64,000 bases of DNA from Paraclostridium tenue (GCF_015668515.1 NZ_JADPFO010000001.1:499425-563424); one strand, 5' to 3'. Counted from the first letter of the stretch, positions 35,548-44,308 are shown. Made by a program: numbers and translations. Notes: a model not told the origin generated them from the letters alone.

Positions 35548-36000
35548 ATGGAAAAGTTTAAGGCAGAAATTAAAAAAATAGAAGCTAAAAATGGAGCTTA
35601 TGTAGAAATCCCATTTGATGTAGAGAAGGTATATAACAGTAAACGGGTTAAGGTAAAAGCAACTTTTGACGATTATGAGTATAGAGGTTCTATAGTTAGT
35701 ATGGGTGGTTGTTATATTATAGGAATTACTAAGGATATAAGAAATCACATTCAAAAAGAGGCTGGAGATATTATAGACGTAACAATTGAAAAGGATGAAG
35801 AAGAAAGAGTAGTTAATCCTCCAGAGAAATTATTAGATAAAATAAACTCTGATAAAGAAATAGGAAAGTTTTGGAATAGTTTATCATTTTCTATGAGAAG
35901 GAAGTGTGTAATGTGGATAGAGAGTGCTAAGAAAGAAGAAACAAGATTAAAACGTATAGATACAACTATAGAAAAGTTAAAGAATAAAGAAAAGTTATAA
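35548..36000 (+). CDS. DUF1905 plus YdeI/OmpD-associated-like protein
   Basis: A 150-aa protein. Residues 1-85 are a DUF1905 beta domain (FKAEIKKIEAKNGAYVEIPF, then GCYIIGITKDIRNHI). Residues 95-150 form the helical YdeI/OmpD-associated domain (KFWNSLSFSMRRKCVMWIES, Lys/Glu-rich tail). B. subtilis YdeI protects against some antimicrobial peptides, but the function of this family is not settled. It overlaps no neighbour and shares a transcript with the VOC gene, ending at a hairpin right at its stop. Confidence 0.85.
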   Translation: MEKFKAEIKKIEAKNGAYVEIPFDVEKVYNSKRVKVKATFDDYEYRGSIVSMGGCYIIGITKDIRNHIQKEAGDIIDVTIEKDEEERVVNPPEKLLDKINSDKEIGKFWNSLSFSMRRKCVMWIESAKKEETRLKRIDTTIEKLKNKEKL

Positions 36001-36027
36001 ACTACCATAAATTTATGTTAGTTTTTT
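35999..36027 (+). terminator. Intrinsic terminator
   Basis: An imperfect stem, AACTA..CATAA pairing with TTATG..TAGTT, is followed by TTTTTT. It begins at the stop codon of the YdeI-like gene. Confidence 0.75.
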
Positions 36028-36124
36028 ATTTAAATTAATATTATAAAAAGCTTATGGATTAAATTTAAATCAAGTTGTATAATAAAGAATATAGTTGACA
36101 TTATAGTTGAGAGGATTGATTAAT

Positions 36125-36241
36125 ATGATTAAACAAGAGAAAAAGTCTAAAAATTTAGTTATGAAAAGAGTAGCAATATTTATGATAATATTAGCTTTTG
36201 TTATAACAGCGATAGCACCATTAGCTAATTTTATAATGTAG
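36125..36241 (+). CDS. 38-aa single-helix small membrane protein
   Basis: ATG 36125 has GAGAGG about 10 bases upstream. The 38 residues are a lysine-rich head (MIKQEKKSKNLVMKR) and one membrane helix (VAIFMIILAFVITAIAPL), ending at TAG. Positive residues before the helix predict an inside N-terminus. It overlaps nothing and is followed by a second small membrane gene; short basic-plus-helix proteins of this type are common in Firmicutes with unknown roles. Confidence 0.6.
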   Translation: MIKQEKKSKNLVMKRVAIFMIILAFVITAIAPLANFIM

Positions 36242-36267
36242 ATAATTATAAAAAGGTGATGATTTGA

Positions 36268-36471
36268 TTGATAAGTCATAAAGCAAAGGCAGAAATATTA
36301 TTAGTATTATATTTGATAATAGTACTATGCATAATGCAATACTATATACAGATATCAGTATATAAAAGCCCAATGTGGTTGATATTTTATGGTTTGAAAA
36401 TTATAATTTGTATAAAAACCATATCTATGTCTTTATTGTGGTATTGGGAATTACTGCGTAATGAGATATAA
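36268..36471 (+). CDS. 67-aa two-helix membrane protein
   Basis: The frame starts at TTG 36268, 7 bases after AAAAGGTGAT, 26 bases past the end of the 38-aa gene. Two helices are visible (ILLVLYLIIVLCIMQYYI and WLIFYGLKIIICIKTISM) with few polar residues. I do not recognise it. Position and start signals favour co-expression with the preceding small membrane protein. Confidence 0.55.
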   Translation: MISHKAKAEILLVLYLIIVLCIMQYYIQISVYKSPMWLIFYGLKIIICIKTISMSLLWYWELLRNEI

Positions 36472-36582
36472 ATTTATATTAATTATTTAACAAAGAAAGT
36501 ATCTTAAGTAATTAAATTTAAAATATAGCATAAAATATAAATATAGATACAAATATCAAAATATTCCATGTCAAATTAATCT

Positions 36583-36616
36583 AATGCCAGTAATCAAATT
36601 ACTGGCATTTGTTTTA
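36583..36616 (+). terminator. Intrinsic terminator
   Basis: AATGCCAGTAAT (36583-36594) pairs perfectly with ATTACTGGCATT (36598-36609), followed by TGTTTT. Confidence 0.88.
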
Positions 36617-36682
36617 TTAGAAACTTCAGTAAATACAGATTTAAAATTGATAGACATAGAAAAAAACTCAAAATAATAATAT

Positions 36683-36713
36683 AAAAAACTACCTCATATT
36701 AGGGTAGTTTTTT
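36683..36713 (+). terminator. Intrinsic terminator
   Basis: AAAACTACC pairs with GGTAGTTTT around a TCATATTAG-like loop, followed by a T run. It may belong to a lost gene or back up the terminator 70 bases upstream. Confidence 0.8.
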
Positions 36714-36816
36714 ACTTTTAAAATAAAGGAAAACATACTATAGAGTCGAAGTAAATTAAATAAAAGAGAGATATAAGCAAAAAATGATAATATTTAACTA
36801 TTAGGAGGATAGTTTA

Positions 36817-38058
36817 TTGAAAAAAATAAAGATTTTAGGCACTATATTATTATTTATGCTAATTCCTATTGCGTTAATAGTATATTTAAGTACTCCGTAT
36901 AAAACAGAACGTAAATACTTAAGTAATAATAAATCAACTGTAAATTTAGATGATATAGATGATTTTTCAGGACTTGAATTGATTAAAAAAGATTTAAAAA
37001 ATAAGAAGATAGTATTTACAGGAGAAGATCATGCTTTGAATAAGGATAATTTATTTAAAATAAAAATGATTAAATATTTAAAAAAAGAAATGGAATTAAA
37101 TTACTGTTTGGATGAAATCCCTTATACTAGTGCTTACTTTATAAATAAGTATTTAGAAACTGGAGATGAAAATATTTTAAAGCGAGTTTTTAAAAATTCA
37201 AAAGGAACTGCATTTTGTAATAAAGATGATTATCGTAGTTATAAACAGTTGTATGAATTTAATCAGACCTTGCCTGAAAATAAAAGAATAAAAATATTAG
37301 GTCCAGATATAGAACATAGTTCTAAAACTAGTTTAGATTATATAGTAGACATAATGAAAGATAAAGATTTGTGTACAACTTCTTTAAAATATTTAATGAT
37401 AAATTTGAAGAACTATGATAATTCTAATGATGATAAGGTAAAATTAAAAACATCTGTAGAAAATCTTTTAAAAGATATATCTAAAAATGAAGATATTTAT
37501 AAGAAGATATTTAAAGAAGAGTTTGAAAATTTTAGGTATGTATCAAACAATATACAACAAATGTGTATATCTTATTTACAACCTCACAACAAATGGAATA
37601 TTATTAGGGATAATTATATCTATAAAAACTTTAAATATTTAGACTCTAAGATAAATGATGCAAAGTACTTTGGTCAATGGGGAGGGTTTCATATCTTACA
37701 AGAAACTTTTTATGATGAATTTAATAAAAGCAAAATAGATTTTTTTGCAAGTTTATTAAATAAGGATAAAAAGTATAAAGGTAAAATATTATCTATTCAT
37801 TATGGATATCAAAACTCTGGAGCAGTTGATAAAATAACTAGCTCACAAATAGATTCAATTTTATTTGATGATTATATAAATAGTCAAGATGATGCTATAT
37901 TATTTAAACTTAATAATAAATTTACACCATTTAGTTCAAAATTTATATGGCCATTTGAGCATAAGTTTAAAGCTAAGAAAGATCAATATACATCAGATTA
38001 TATACAGTACTTGCTTATGATAAAGGATAGTAAAGTTTCAAAACCACTTTATAAATAA
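36817..38058 (+). CDS. Anchored extracellular protein of the erythromycin-esterase/ChaN-like fold
   Basis: A 413-aa protein that starts at TTG 36817 behind TAGGAGGATAG. One N-terminal helix (ILGTILLFMLIPIALIVYL) anchors or exports it. The segment KIVFTGEDHALNKDNLFKIK near residue 65 and KILGPDIEH near 165 resemble the GExTHG...GxD core of Ere/TIKI/ChaN-type hydrolases, and later FGQWGGFH could be a further active-site histidine. Length suits Ere homologues. Catalysis is not proven; no macrolide gene is near. The secreted protein at 38070 begins just after its stop. Confidence 0.6.
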   Translation: MKKIKILGTILLFMLIPIALIVYLSTPYKTERKYLSNNKSTVNLDDIDDFSGLELIKKDLKNKKIVFTGEDHALNKDNLFKIKMIKYLKKEMELNYCLDEIPYTSAYFINKYLETGDENILKRVFKNSKGTAFCNKDDYRSYKQLYEFNQTLPENKRIKILGPDIEHSSKTSLDYIVDIMKDKDLCTTSLKYLMINLKNYDNSNDDKVKLKTSVENLLKDISKNEDIYKKIFKEEFENFRYVSNNIQQMCISYLQPHNKWNIIRDNYIYKNFKYLDSKINDAKYFGQWGGFHILQETFYDEFNKSKIDFFASLLNKDKKYKGKILSIHYGYQNSGAVDKITSSQIDSILFDDYINSQDDAILFKLNNKFTPFSSKFIWPFEHKFKAKKDQYTSDYIQYLLMIKDSKVSKPLYK

Positions 38059-38069
38059 TGGAGGATTTT

Positions 38070-38717
38070 ATGATAAATAAAAAATATATAATTACAGTGG
38101 TGGTAGTATTAACATTAGTTATAATATCATTAGTTATTTTTACAAACTCAAAAAATAAAAAAGCTCAAATAAGTATAGAAAATGACAGTCCTACAAAAGT
38201 TGTAAATCCTAATGATAAAATAGAACTTGAAAATAACCATACAGAAGTTATGTATGATAGTATAAAAGTTTTTGATAACGAAGAAGTATTAAAAAGATAT
38301 AAAGAAGTTAATAAGAAATATTTAACTTATGACAACACTATGAAAAACTCAGATGACTATTTTTATGAATTTAAAAATGGGCTTGCTTATAATCATAAAG
38401 CAAATAAAGATTTAAAACCATTAAATAATAAAAAATATGCAATGATTCTAAAAGGATATAGCTATTCGAATATAGAAAAATCATTTACTAATGAAGAAGC
38501 TTTAGATACAGTTTCTAAAGTATTACCAAATGACTCAAAAGAATTAACTTCTAAAGTTTTTGATGATGAAAAGTATATTTATTACACATCATCAAAAGGA
38601 AATTTTATAGTAAGGTTTGGATATGAAAGATTATATGATTCACAAAATTCATTTATAGGGACAAATAAAGACAAAGTAGATTCTATTTCTTATTTTAAAG
38701 AAATATACGTAAATTAA
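38070..38717 (+). CDS. Secreted or anchored protein of unknown function, partner of the Ere-like gene
   Basis: A 215-aa protein with an N-terminal helix (YIITVVVVLTLVIISLVIFT) and a polar remainder rich in Lys, Asn and Tyr. The frame is open from ATG 38058, but GGAGG at 38060-38064 makes ATG 38070 the start. It is coupled to the upstream gene by the short gap. No motif is recognised. Confidence 0.75.
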   Translation: MINKKYIITVVVVLTLVIISLVIFTNSKNKKAQISIENDSPTKVVNPNDKIELENNHTEVMYDSIKVFDNEEVLKRYKEVNKKYLTYDNTMKNSDDYFYEFKNGLAYNHKANKDLKPLNNKKYAMILKGYSYSNIEKSFTNEEALDTVSKVLPNDSKELTSKVFDDEKYIYYTSSKGNFIVRFGYERLYDSQNSFIGTNKDKVDSISYFKEIYVN

Positions 38718-38777
38718 ATATATTAAAAAGCATAAAAATAGTTTTAAAATATATACTTAAACAAAGTTAAATATTAG

Positions 38778-38807
38778 TTGACAAATACAACTAAATATAA
38801 CTATAAT
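38778..38807 (+). promoter_or_regulatory. Strong consensus promoter ahead of the methyltransferase-ECF genes
   Basis: TTGACA (38778-38783) and TATAAT (38802-38807) are both perfect, 18 bases apart, the best match in the window. Transcription would start near 38814 and run at once into the terminator hairpin at 38832-38869. Confidence 0.8.
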
Positions 38808-38831
38808 TTTCTTAGATAAATTACTTTAACC

Positions 38832-38869
38832 AAAGCCATGAAGGTTTTAAAACCTTCGTGGCTTTTTTT
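38832..38869 (+). terminator. Leader terminator or attenuator between promoter and methyltransferase gene
   Basis: AAAGCCATGAAGGTTTT (38832-38848) pairs with AAAACCTTCGTGGCTTT (38849-38865), followed by T residues. It sits between the consensus promoter and the gene it should drive, so it would yield a short RNA of about 55 bases unless transcription reads through. No competing antiterminator stem is evident in the 20-base leader before it. Confidence 0.85.
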
Positions 38870-38897
38870 GATTTAAAAATTAAGGGGGAAAATATTT

Positions 38898-39488
38898 ATG
38901 AACCAAAGAGATTTTTTCGATAATATCTCAAAAGAATGGGACAATATTATCGAAGTAAATAAGGAGAAAATCAATACTTTACTATCTAAATTGGATATTA
39001 AAGAAAATGAAAGAGTACTTGATGTAGGTACAGGAACAGGAGTATTAATACCATTTATAAAGAAACTTAATAAAAATGGTTATATAAGAGGAGTAGATTT
39101 TTCTAATGGAATGCTAGAAGTTGCAAGAAAAAAATACAAACATATACAAAACTTAGATTTTGAAATTATAGACGTTGAAAATGAAGTTATAAAAGAAAAG
39201 TACAATAAAATAATTCTTTACTCTATGTTTCCACATCTAGAAAATAAAACTAAAACAATTAAAACATTAGTTAAAAATAATTTAAGTGAAAATGGAAAAC
39301 TTATGATAGCACATTCAAATAGTAGGGAGTTTTTAAATAACATGCATAAGGAAAAAAATGAAGCAGTAAGTGAAGCTAGATTAATACCTATAGATAATCA
39401 AGTTAAATTATTTGAAGATATTGGACTAAATGTGGTAGAAGCTTTTGAAAATGATCAAATGTATTATTTAGTTTTAAGTAATAATTAA
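38898..39488 (+). CDS. Class I SAM-dependent methyltransferase linked to an ECF S component
   Basis: A 196-aa methyltransferase with motif I LDVGTGTGVL (residues 41-50), an acidic motif II near RGVDFSNGML, and YNKIILYSMFPHLEN as motif IV. It is short and lacks an N-terminal extension, like small-molecule or UbiE-like enzymes. AAGGGGG precedes the ATG. The S component gene starts 18 bases after its stop, and similar methyltransferase/S-component pairs suggest modification of a vitamin-like or tetrapyrrole-like substrate, which I cannot identify. Confidence 0.85.
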   Translation: MNQRDFFDNISKEWDNIIEVNKEKINTLLSKLDIKENERVLDVGTGTGVLIPFIKKLNKNGYIRGVDFSNGMLEVARKKYKHIQNLDFEIIDVENEVIKEKYNKIILYSMFPHLENKTKTIKTLVKNNLSENGKLMIAHSNSREFLNNMHKEKNEAVSEARLIPIDNQVKLFEDIGLNVVEAFENDQMYYLVLSNN

Positions 39489-39506
39489 ATTCAAGGGGTA
39501 TAAGCA

Positions 39507-40025
39507 ATGAAAAGTAAGAAAATAGTTTTATCATCAATATTTATAGCTTTTGGAATAATAATGCCTATGATATTTCATACAGTAAACTTAGCAGGAACAA
39601 TATTTTTACCAATGCACATACCAGTATTAATAGCAGGTTTTTTACTAGGACCTACATGTGGAGCTTTAGTAGGAATAATAACACCTATACTAAGTGGATT
39701 AATGACAGGAATGCCTCCTATAATTCCGATGATGCCTATAATGACATTTGAATTATGTGCTTATGGATTTTTAACTGGAATTTTATTTGATAAAATACAA
39801 AACATATACCTATCACTTATAACAGCTATGATTGGTGGAAGATTATTTGCAGTAGTTGGAGCTTTTTTAGTATCTGTAACAATAGCACCTCAAGTAAGTC
39901 CTTTAATATTTATATTTGGGAATATATCTAAAGCTATACCAGGGATATTAATACAATTAATATTTATACCAATACTTATTAAATATTTAAAGAAAAACCA
40001 TGAGATAAAAAAAGTTATAGCTTAA
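39507..40025 (+). CDS. ECF transporter S component (vitamin or cofactor uptake)
   Basis: A 172-aa protein with six hydrophobic helices. The segments TIFLPMHIPVLIAGFLLGP and TGMPPIIPMMPIMTFELCAYG are typical of ECF substrate-binding S components, which bind a vitamin and associate with the shared EcfAA'T energising module (not in this window). The LPMHIPV helix resembles members with unknown or corrinoid/haem-type ligands; the substrate is not assignable. It shares a transcript with the upstream methyltransferase and ends at a terminator. Confidence 0.85.
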   Translation: MKSKKIVLSSIFIAFGIIMPMIFHTVNLAGTIFLPMHIPVLIAGFLLGPTCGALVGIITPILSGLMTGMPPIIPMMPIMTFELCAYGFLTGILFDKIQNIYLSLITAMIGGRLFAVVGAFLVSVTIAPQVSPLIFIFGNISKAIPGILIQLIFIPILIKYLKKNHEIKKVIA

Positions 40026-40053
40026 AAATGACCTTATTAGTAGGTCATTTTTT
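40024..40053 (+). terminator. Intrinsic terminator
   Basis: AAATGACCT pairs with AGGTCATTT, flanked by A and T runs that extend the stem, starting at the stop codon of the S component gene. Confidence 0.9.
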
Positions 40054-40250
40054 ATATCAAAATATATTATCTGATTAATTTATAATAATCATTAAATAAT
40101 GACAATTTTATTTTAGATATAATATAATATTATTAGTTAAATTTTAACTATATAGAAATTATAAATGATTTAACTTTTAAAAATATGTGTATATATACAA
40201 ATAGCGAGTTTATATAAAATAAATTTATAATTATAGGGGGCGGATGTTAG

Positions 40251-40592
40251 TTGAGTAATACAATATTTGTAAAATTAAAAGATTTAATGATGGATAAGGT
40301 ATTTAGAATATATAAAAATTATGTACCCGAGCATATAAAGGTTTGTGACTTAGAAAAAGATGATATAGTAACTTTATCTGAACAGTTACTCAATATAAGC
40401 TATACGCTTCCGAAATTATTTAAAGAAAGAATTCATACGGTTGATAAAATATATGATAAGCATAAACCTAATGAAGTAATTTATGAACTATTTGCAGAAG
40501 ATCATAAAGTAATTTTATTATTAACTAAGAATGTAAAAAATGGAAGTTTGACAATAAAATGGGTAGATAAATTATGGCTATATTCAATATAG
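40251..40592 (+). CDS. Protein of unknown function, paired with a lipoprotein gene
   Basis: A 113-aa cytosolic-looking protein starting at TTG 40251 with AGGGGGCGG upstream. It is mixed helix/strand and rich in Lys, Ile and Asp; no motif is recognised. The lipoprotein gene begins 16 bases after its stop, so they form an operon. The upstream region holds a 17-base palindrome around TAGTTAAA (40135-40151), which might be regulatory. Confidence 0.65.
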   Translation: MSNTIFVKLKDLMMDKVFRIYKNYVPEHIKVCDLEKDDIVTLSEQLLNISYTLPKLFKERIHTVDKIYDKHKPNEVIYELFAEDHKVILLLTKNVKNGSLTIKWVDKLWLYSI

Positions 40593-40608
40593 ATATGGAG
40601 TGAGTAAT

Positions 40609-41739
40609 TTGAAAAGAAAAATAGCAGTTCTAAGCTTGACAACAATTATTGCATTAACAGTAGTGGGCTGTTCATCAGAAAAAAATAAAGAAATGAAAAA
40701 TACTATGATTGATGTTAGTCATCAAATAGGTAATATAGATAAAAATAAGGATAAAACAAATAACGATATAAAATTGACATATAAGCAAGCTCAAGAATTG
40801 ATGGAGAAAATAAGCTTTAAGTTAAGCGAATTTAAACCAGAGTTAACACCTGATAAGCAAACTATAATTTTAAATCTAGCAACTAGGGAAGAATTAGGAA
40901 AATTAGAACAAGAATATATAATAATAAATATGATAGCAAATAAATCAAATTATGATATTAAAGTTGAAGGTAGTATGTTTAAAGATAAAGATATATTGAA
41001 AAATGATTCCGCAGTTCGTGTACTATATGATTTATTAACTTCGACTAAAAGTATAAAAGATATAAGTATTTCAAAATTTAGATATGAAATTAATGATAAA
41101 AAAGCAAATAATATAAAATTAGATAAAAATTCAACATCTTTTAATAGTATAAATTTTAAATACTATGATGATATTGTTAAGTTTAATATTGAAAAAACTT
41201 ATAAAAGAGAAATTTTAAAAACTAATGAAGTTAAATACACATATGAAGAATATAAAAATCAAAGAGAAATTTTAAAAACTAAGCTAACAAAATATTCGGA
41301 GGAATTTGCTAAATCAAATAATTTAAGACCTGTTGTATATGAAGCTGAAAGTTCAGAAAACTCTAAAATAAGTACTTTTGGTGTAGAAGGAGATAATCAT
41401 TTTTCAACTTATATATCAGTAAATACAGATATACCTAGATCAGATGTAAAAAGTGTATCAGATGTATGTAAATTTAAGGTGCCAACGAATATAGAAGATG
41501 CTAAAGCTCGCCAATTAAGTAGAGATTATTTAGTTGGAGCTATAAAAATAATAAACTCTGTAATAAATTCTAATATAAATTATGGGGATATTGAGAATTT
41601 AGTAAATTCAAATAATATAAGAAGTAAGTATTTAAGTGATGATTCAAATCTAGATACAATATTTGAACTTTCTAATAATACAGAAAAATCTTTAATAAAT
41701 AATGAGTATACATACAAGCAAAAGATAAATATCATCTAA
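40609..41739 (+). CDS. Lipoprotein of unknown function
   Basis: A 376-aa exported lipoprotein: basic start MKRK, hydrophobic core, and lipobox TVVG with Cys21 as the lipid-modified residue. The mature part is polar, Lys/Asn-rich, with heptad-like helices and no known domain. The frame is open from GTG 40600, but GGAG overlaps it; TTG 40609 is the start. It follows the unknown 113-aa gene and ends at a clear terminator. Confidence 0.8.
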   Translation: MKRKIAVLSLTTIIALTVVGCSSEKNKEMKNTMIDVSHQIGNIDKNKDKTNNDIKLTYKQAQELMEKISFKLSEFKPELTPDKQTIILNLATREELGKLEQEYIIINMIANKSNYDIKVEGSMFKDKDILKNDSAVRVLYDLLTSTKSIKDISISKFRYEINDKKANNIKLDKNSTSFNSINFKYYDDIVKFNIEKTYKREILKTNEVKYTYEEYKNQREILKTKLTKYSEEFAKSNNLRPVVYEAESSENSKISTFGVEGDNHFSTYISVNTDIPRSDVKSVSDVCKFKVPTNIEDAKARQLSRDYLVGAIKIINSVINSNINYGDIENLVNSNNIRSKYLSDDSNLDTIFELSNNTEKSLINNEYTYKQKINII

Positions 41740-41742
41740 GTT

Positions 41743-41772
41743 AAATCACAATCAATATGGTTGTGATTTTTT
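41743..41772 (+). terminator. Intrinsic terminator
   Basis: AAATCACAA (41743-41751) pairs with TTGTGATTT (41761-41769), followed by TTT. Confidence 0.9.
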
Positions 41773-41891
41773 ATTATAAATAAGGTAGAAGATTGATGAA
41801 TATTTTTAACATTTCGAAATTGATTAACTTGGTTACCAAAAAAATGTAATCATGATATCATCATATTAACAATAAAAAAGGAGGTATAGTT

Positions 41892-43415
41892 ATGAAAAAT
41901 AAGAAAAAGTTTTCCTTTCCTACAGCATATACTGTAATTCTAATAGTAATGCTAATAGTAATGGGGTTAACTTACATTATTCCTTCAGGTAAATATTCTA
42001 AACTTAGCTATGATACTAATAGTTCAAAATTTATAGTAGATTTACCTAATGGAGGAACGAAGGAATATCAAGCAACTCAGCAAACATTAGACAAGTTAGG
42101 TGTAAATGTAGACTTAAAACAATTTACAAGTGGTTCAATATCAAAACCAGTTGCTATTCCAAATACATATGAGCAATTAAAAAAAGAAAATACAACAATA
42201 TTTGGAGCAATAACAACATTTTTAAAAGCTCCGATACAGGGGTTATATGATTCTATAGATATAATAGCCTTTGTTTTAGTAATTGGAGGTTTAGTAGGTA
42301 TTATCAATAGTACAGGAGCTTTTACAGCAGGGATAAATGCATTGTCTAAAGCTTTAAAAGGAAAAGAAAAATGGATGATAGTCATAATAGCTTCATTAGT
42401 AGCACTTGGTGGAACTACTTTTGGTTTAGCAGAGGAAACTATAGCCTTTTATCCAATAGTTGTACCAATATTTATAGCAGCAGGGTATGATGCAATAGTT
42501 GCAATCGCTACTATATTCTTAGGTTCATGTATAGGTACAATGGTATCTACTATAAATCCATTTTCTACTGTAATAGCTTCGAATATAGCAGGTGTAACTA
42601 TAGCAGATGGACTGCCTCTTAGAATATTAGCGTTAGTTTTAGGAATGGTAGTAACATTAATTTACATAATAAGATATGGTGAGAAAGTAAAAAAAGATCC
42701 AACCAAGTCTTTAATATACTTTCAAAAAGAAGAAATAGAGAATAAATTTTTATCAGAAGAAAATGATGAAGAATTAGTTAAATTTACTTTCACAAAGAAA
42801 TTAATGTTATTAATTTTTGGTTTATCTTTTGTAGTAATGATTTATGGAGTTAAAGAATTAGGTTGGGGATTCATTGAAATGACATCTTTATTCTTTGGTG
42901 TAACATTTGTAATGTTTCCACTAACTAAGCAAAAAGAAAGTGAATTTGTATCTAATTTTGTACAAGGTGCAGCTGATTTATTAGGAGTAGCTCTTATTAT
43001 AGCATTAGCTAGAGGTGTTACTATAATAATGGATGGAGGATTAATAAGTGATACTTTATTACATTCACTAAGTGGAGTAGTATCTAACATGAGTGGAGTA
43101 ATATTCTCTGTAGTAATGTATTTTGTGTATATAGTTTTAGGGTTCTTTATAAACTCTTCTTCAGGACTTGCGGTTTTATCTATGCCAATAATGGCGCCTC
43201 TTGCAGATGTTGTAGGAGTTAACAGAGATATAATAATAACTGCATATATGTTTGGACAGGGATTAATCAGTATAATAACTCCAACAGGATTAATACTAGC
43301 ATCTCTTGCTATGGTAGATGTAACTTATGATAAGTGGTTAAAATTTGTTTTACCACTTGTAGGAATAATCATGGCATTATCTGTAGCAATGCTTTGTATA
43401 GGTTCATTGATATAA
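41892..43415 (+). CDS. YfcC family (DcuC-related) membrane carrier
   Basis: A 507-aa integral membrane protein with about twelve helices in two homologous halves. It begins FSFPTAYTVILIVM and has an extracellular loop (about 35-105), then GGLVGIINSTGAFTAGINAL and FGLAEETIAFYPIVVPIFIA in the first half, and NSSSGLAVLSMPIMAPLADV in the second. These are YfcC signatures; characterised relatives carry C4-dicarboxylates or basic amino acids such as arginine/ornithine, so amino-acid exchange is likely but unproven. AAGGAGG lies 7 bases before ATG. It is monocistronic. Confidence 0.88.
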   Translation: MKNKKKFSFPTAYTVILIVMLIVMGLTYIIPSGKYSKLSYDTNSSKFIVDLPNGGTKEYQATQQTLDKLGVNVDLKQFTSGSISKPVAIPNTYEQLKKENTTIFGAITTFLKAPIQGLYDSIDIIAFVLVIGGLVGIINSTGAFTAGINALSKALKGKEKWMIVIIASLVALGGTTFGLAEETIAFYPIVVPIFIAAGYDAIVAIATIFLGSCIGTMVSTINPFSTVIASNIAGVTIADGLPLRILALVLGMVVTLIYIIRYGEKVKKDPTKSLIYFQKEEIENKFLSEENDEELVKFTFTKKLMLLIFGLSFVVMIYGVKELGWGFIEMTSLFFGVTFVMFPLTKQKESEFVSNFVQGAADLLGVALIIALARGVTIIMDGGLISDTLLHSLSGVVSNMSGVIFSVVMYFVYIVLGFFINSSSGLAVLSMPIMAPLADVVGVNRDIIITAYMFGQGLISIITPTGLILASLAMVDVTYDKWLKFVLPLVGIIMALSVAMLCIGSLI

Positions 43416-43419
43416 GACT

Positions 43420-43451
43420 AAAAAGGTGCTAGTTTAAATTAGCACCTTTTT
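43420..43451 (+). terminator. Intrinsic terminator after the YfcC gene
   Basis: AAAAAGGTGCTA (43420-43431) pairs with TAGCACCTTTTT (43440-43451). Confidence 0.92.
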
Positions 43452-43613
43452 AATATATAGTAACAAAATTATGAAATTTTAAAATTTAGCAATAAAAATT
43501 GCTTTTTATTTAATTAATTGCATTATAATACTTACGTTTAAGTAAAAAGTACCGATATATGGTAATAGGCTCAAAATTTGAGTCAAAAGTTTTTATAGAA
43601 GGGAGGTGTATTT

Positions 43614-44285
43614 ATGATTATAGGAGACAAGACTTATCTTAGACATTATGAAATAAATATACAAAATGATTTAAACAAAAGAATAAGGACAGAGAAACAA
43701 AATAAAATTAACAAAAAGATAAAGCGTAAAAAAGGTAAAAATCCAGATAATAATATTTGTAAAGATTTAAAAAGAAGAATCGATATAGCAAATAGAAGTC
43801 AAAAAACTATAAAAGAAAAGTTAGAGTTAGCAAAATTTCATGAAAATAAATTGCGTAAAATGGAAAATACTTTAAAAGAAATAAAATCACATTGTCAAAA
43901 AGATAAAAAAGATGATAAACAAAAGCAAATAAAAAATAAAATAAAAATAAAGAAAATAAAAAAAGAAACAAATGATTTAGGGCATGAGTATAACGTAGTG
44001 AGAAATTTTTTAAATGATGATAAAAATATGATAGCAAGTTTAAATGAAGCTTTAGAAAATATAAATCATATAAAAAAGAAGCTATCTGATTATAAGTCTA
44101 AACTACTTGATATAGAAAAATATGTAAATAGAACTAAAAAAGAATTTGAATCAAAGGAAAAAATTATAAAAAAACACATAGAATCAGAAGAATATATAAA
44201 TGAAAAGGTATTAATAAATCCTCTAGATTTTATTTTTATTGATGATGATTTAAATATTGGTGTTAGTGTTAATATTTTTGTTTAA
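43614..44285 (+). CDS. Highly basic coiled-coil protein of unknown function
   Basis: A 223-aa protein with no membrane segment or signal peptide. Residues 15-200 are long helices with heptad patterns and clusters of lysine (KIKRKKGKN, KNKIKIKKIKKE), so it is coiled-coil and strongly basic in the middle, with a more acidic, beta-like C-terminus ending DDDLNIGVSVNIFV. The phrase IDIANRSQKTIKEKLELAK vaguely recalls flagellin helices. A GGGAGG site lies 7 bases before the ATG. The sequence CCGATAT (43552-43558) about 55 bases upstream resembles the -10 of sigma-D promoters, but no -35 fits. Confidence 0.7.
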   Translation: MIIGDKTYLRHYEINIQNDLNKRIRTEKQNKINKKIKRKKGKNPDNNICKDLKRRIDIANRSQKTIKEKLELAKFHENKLRKMENTLKEIKSHCQKDKKDDKQKQIKNKIKIKKIKKETNDLGHEYNVVRNFLNDDKNMIASLNEALENINHIKKKLSDYKSKLLDIEKYVNRTKKEFESKEKIIKKHIESEEYINEKVLINPLDFIFIDDDLNIGVSVNIFV

Positions 44286-44308
44286 AATTAATATATAAAT
44301 CCTTATTC

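Larger units (their letters stand above)
36472..36816. other. Intergenic stretch with two terminators
   Basis: It contains the terminators at 36583-36616 and 36683-36713 and AT-rich spacer only. No coding frame with a ribosome binding site is seen between them. Confidence 0.6.
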
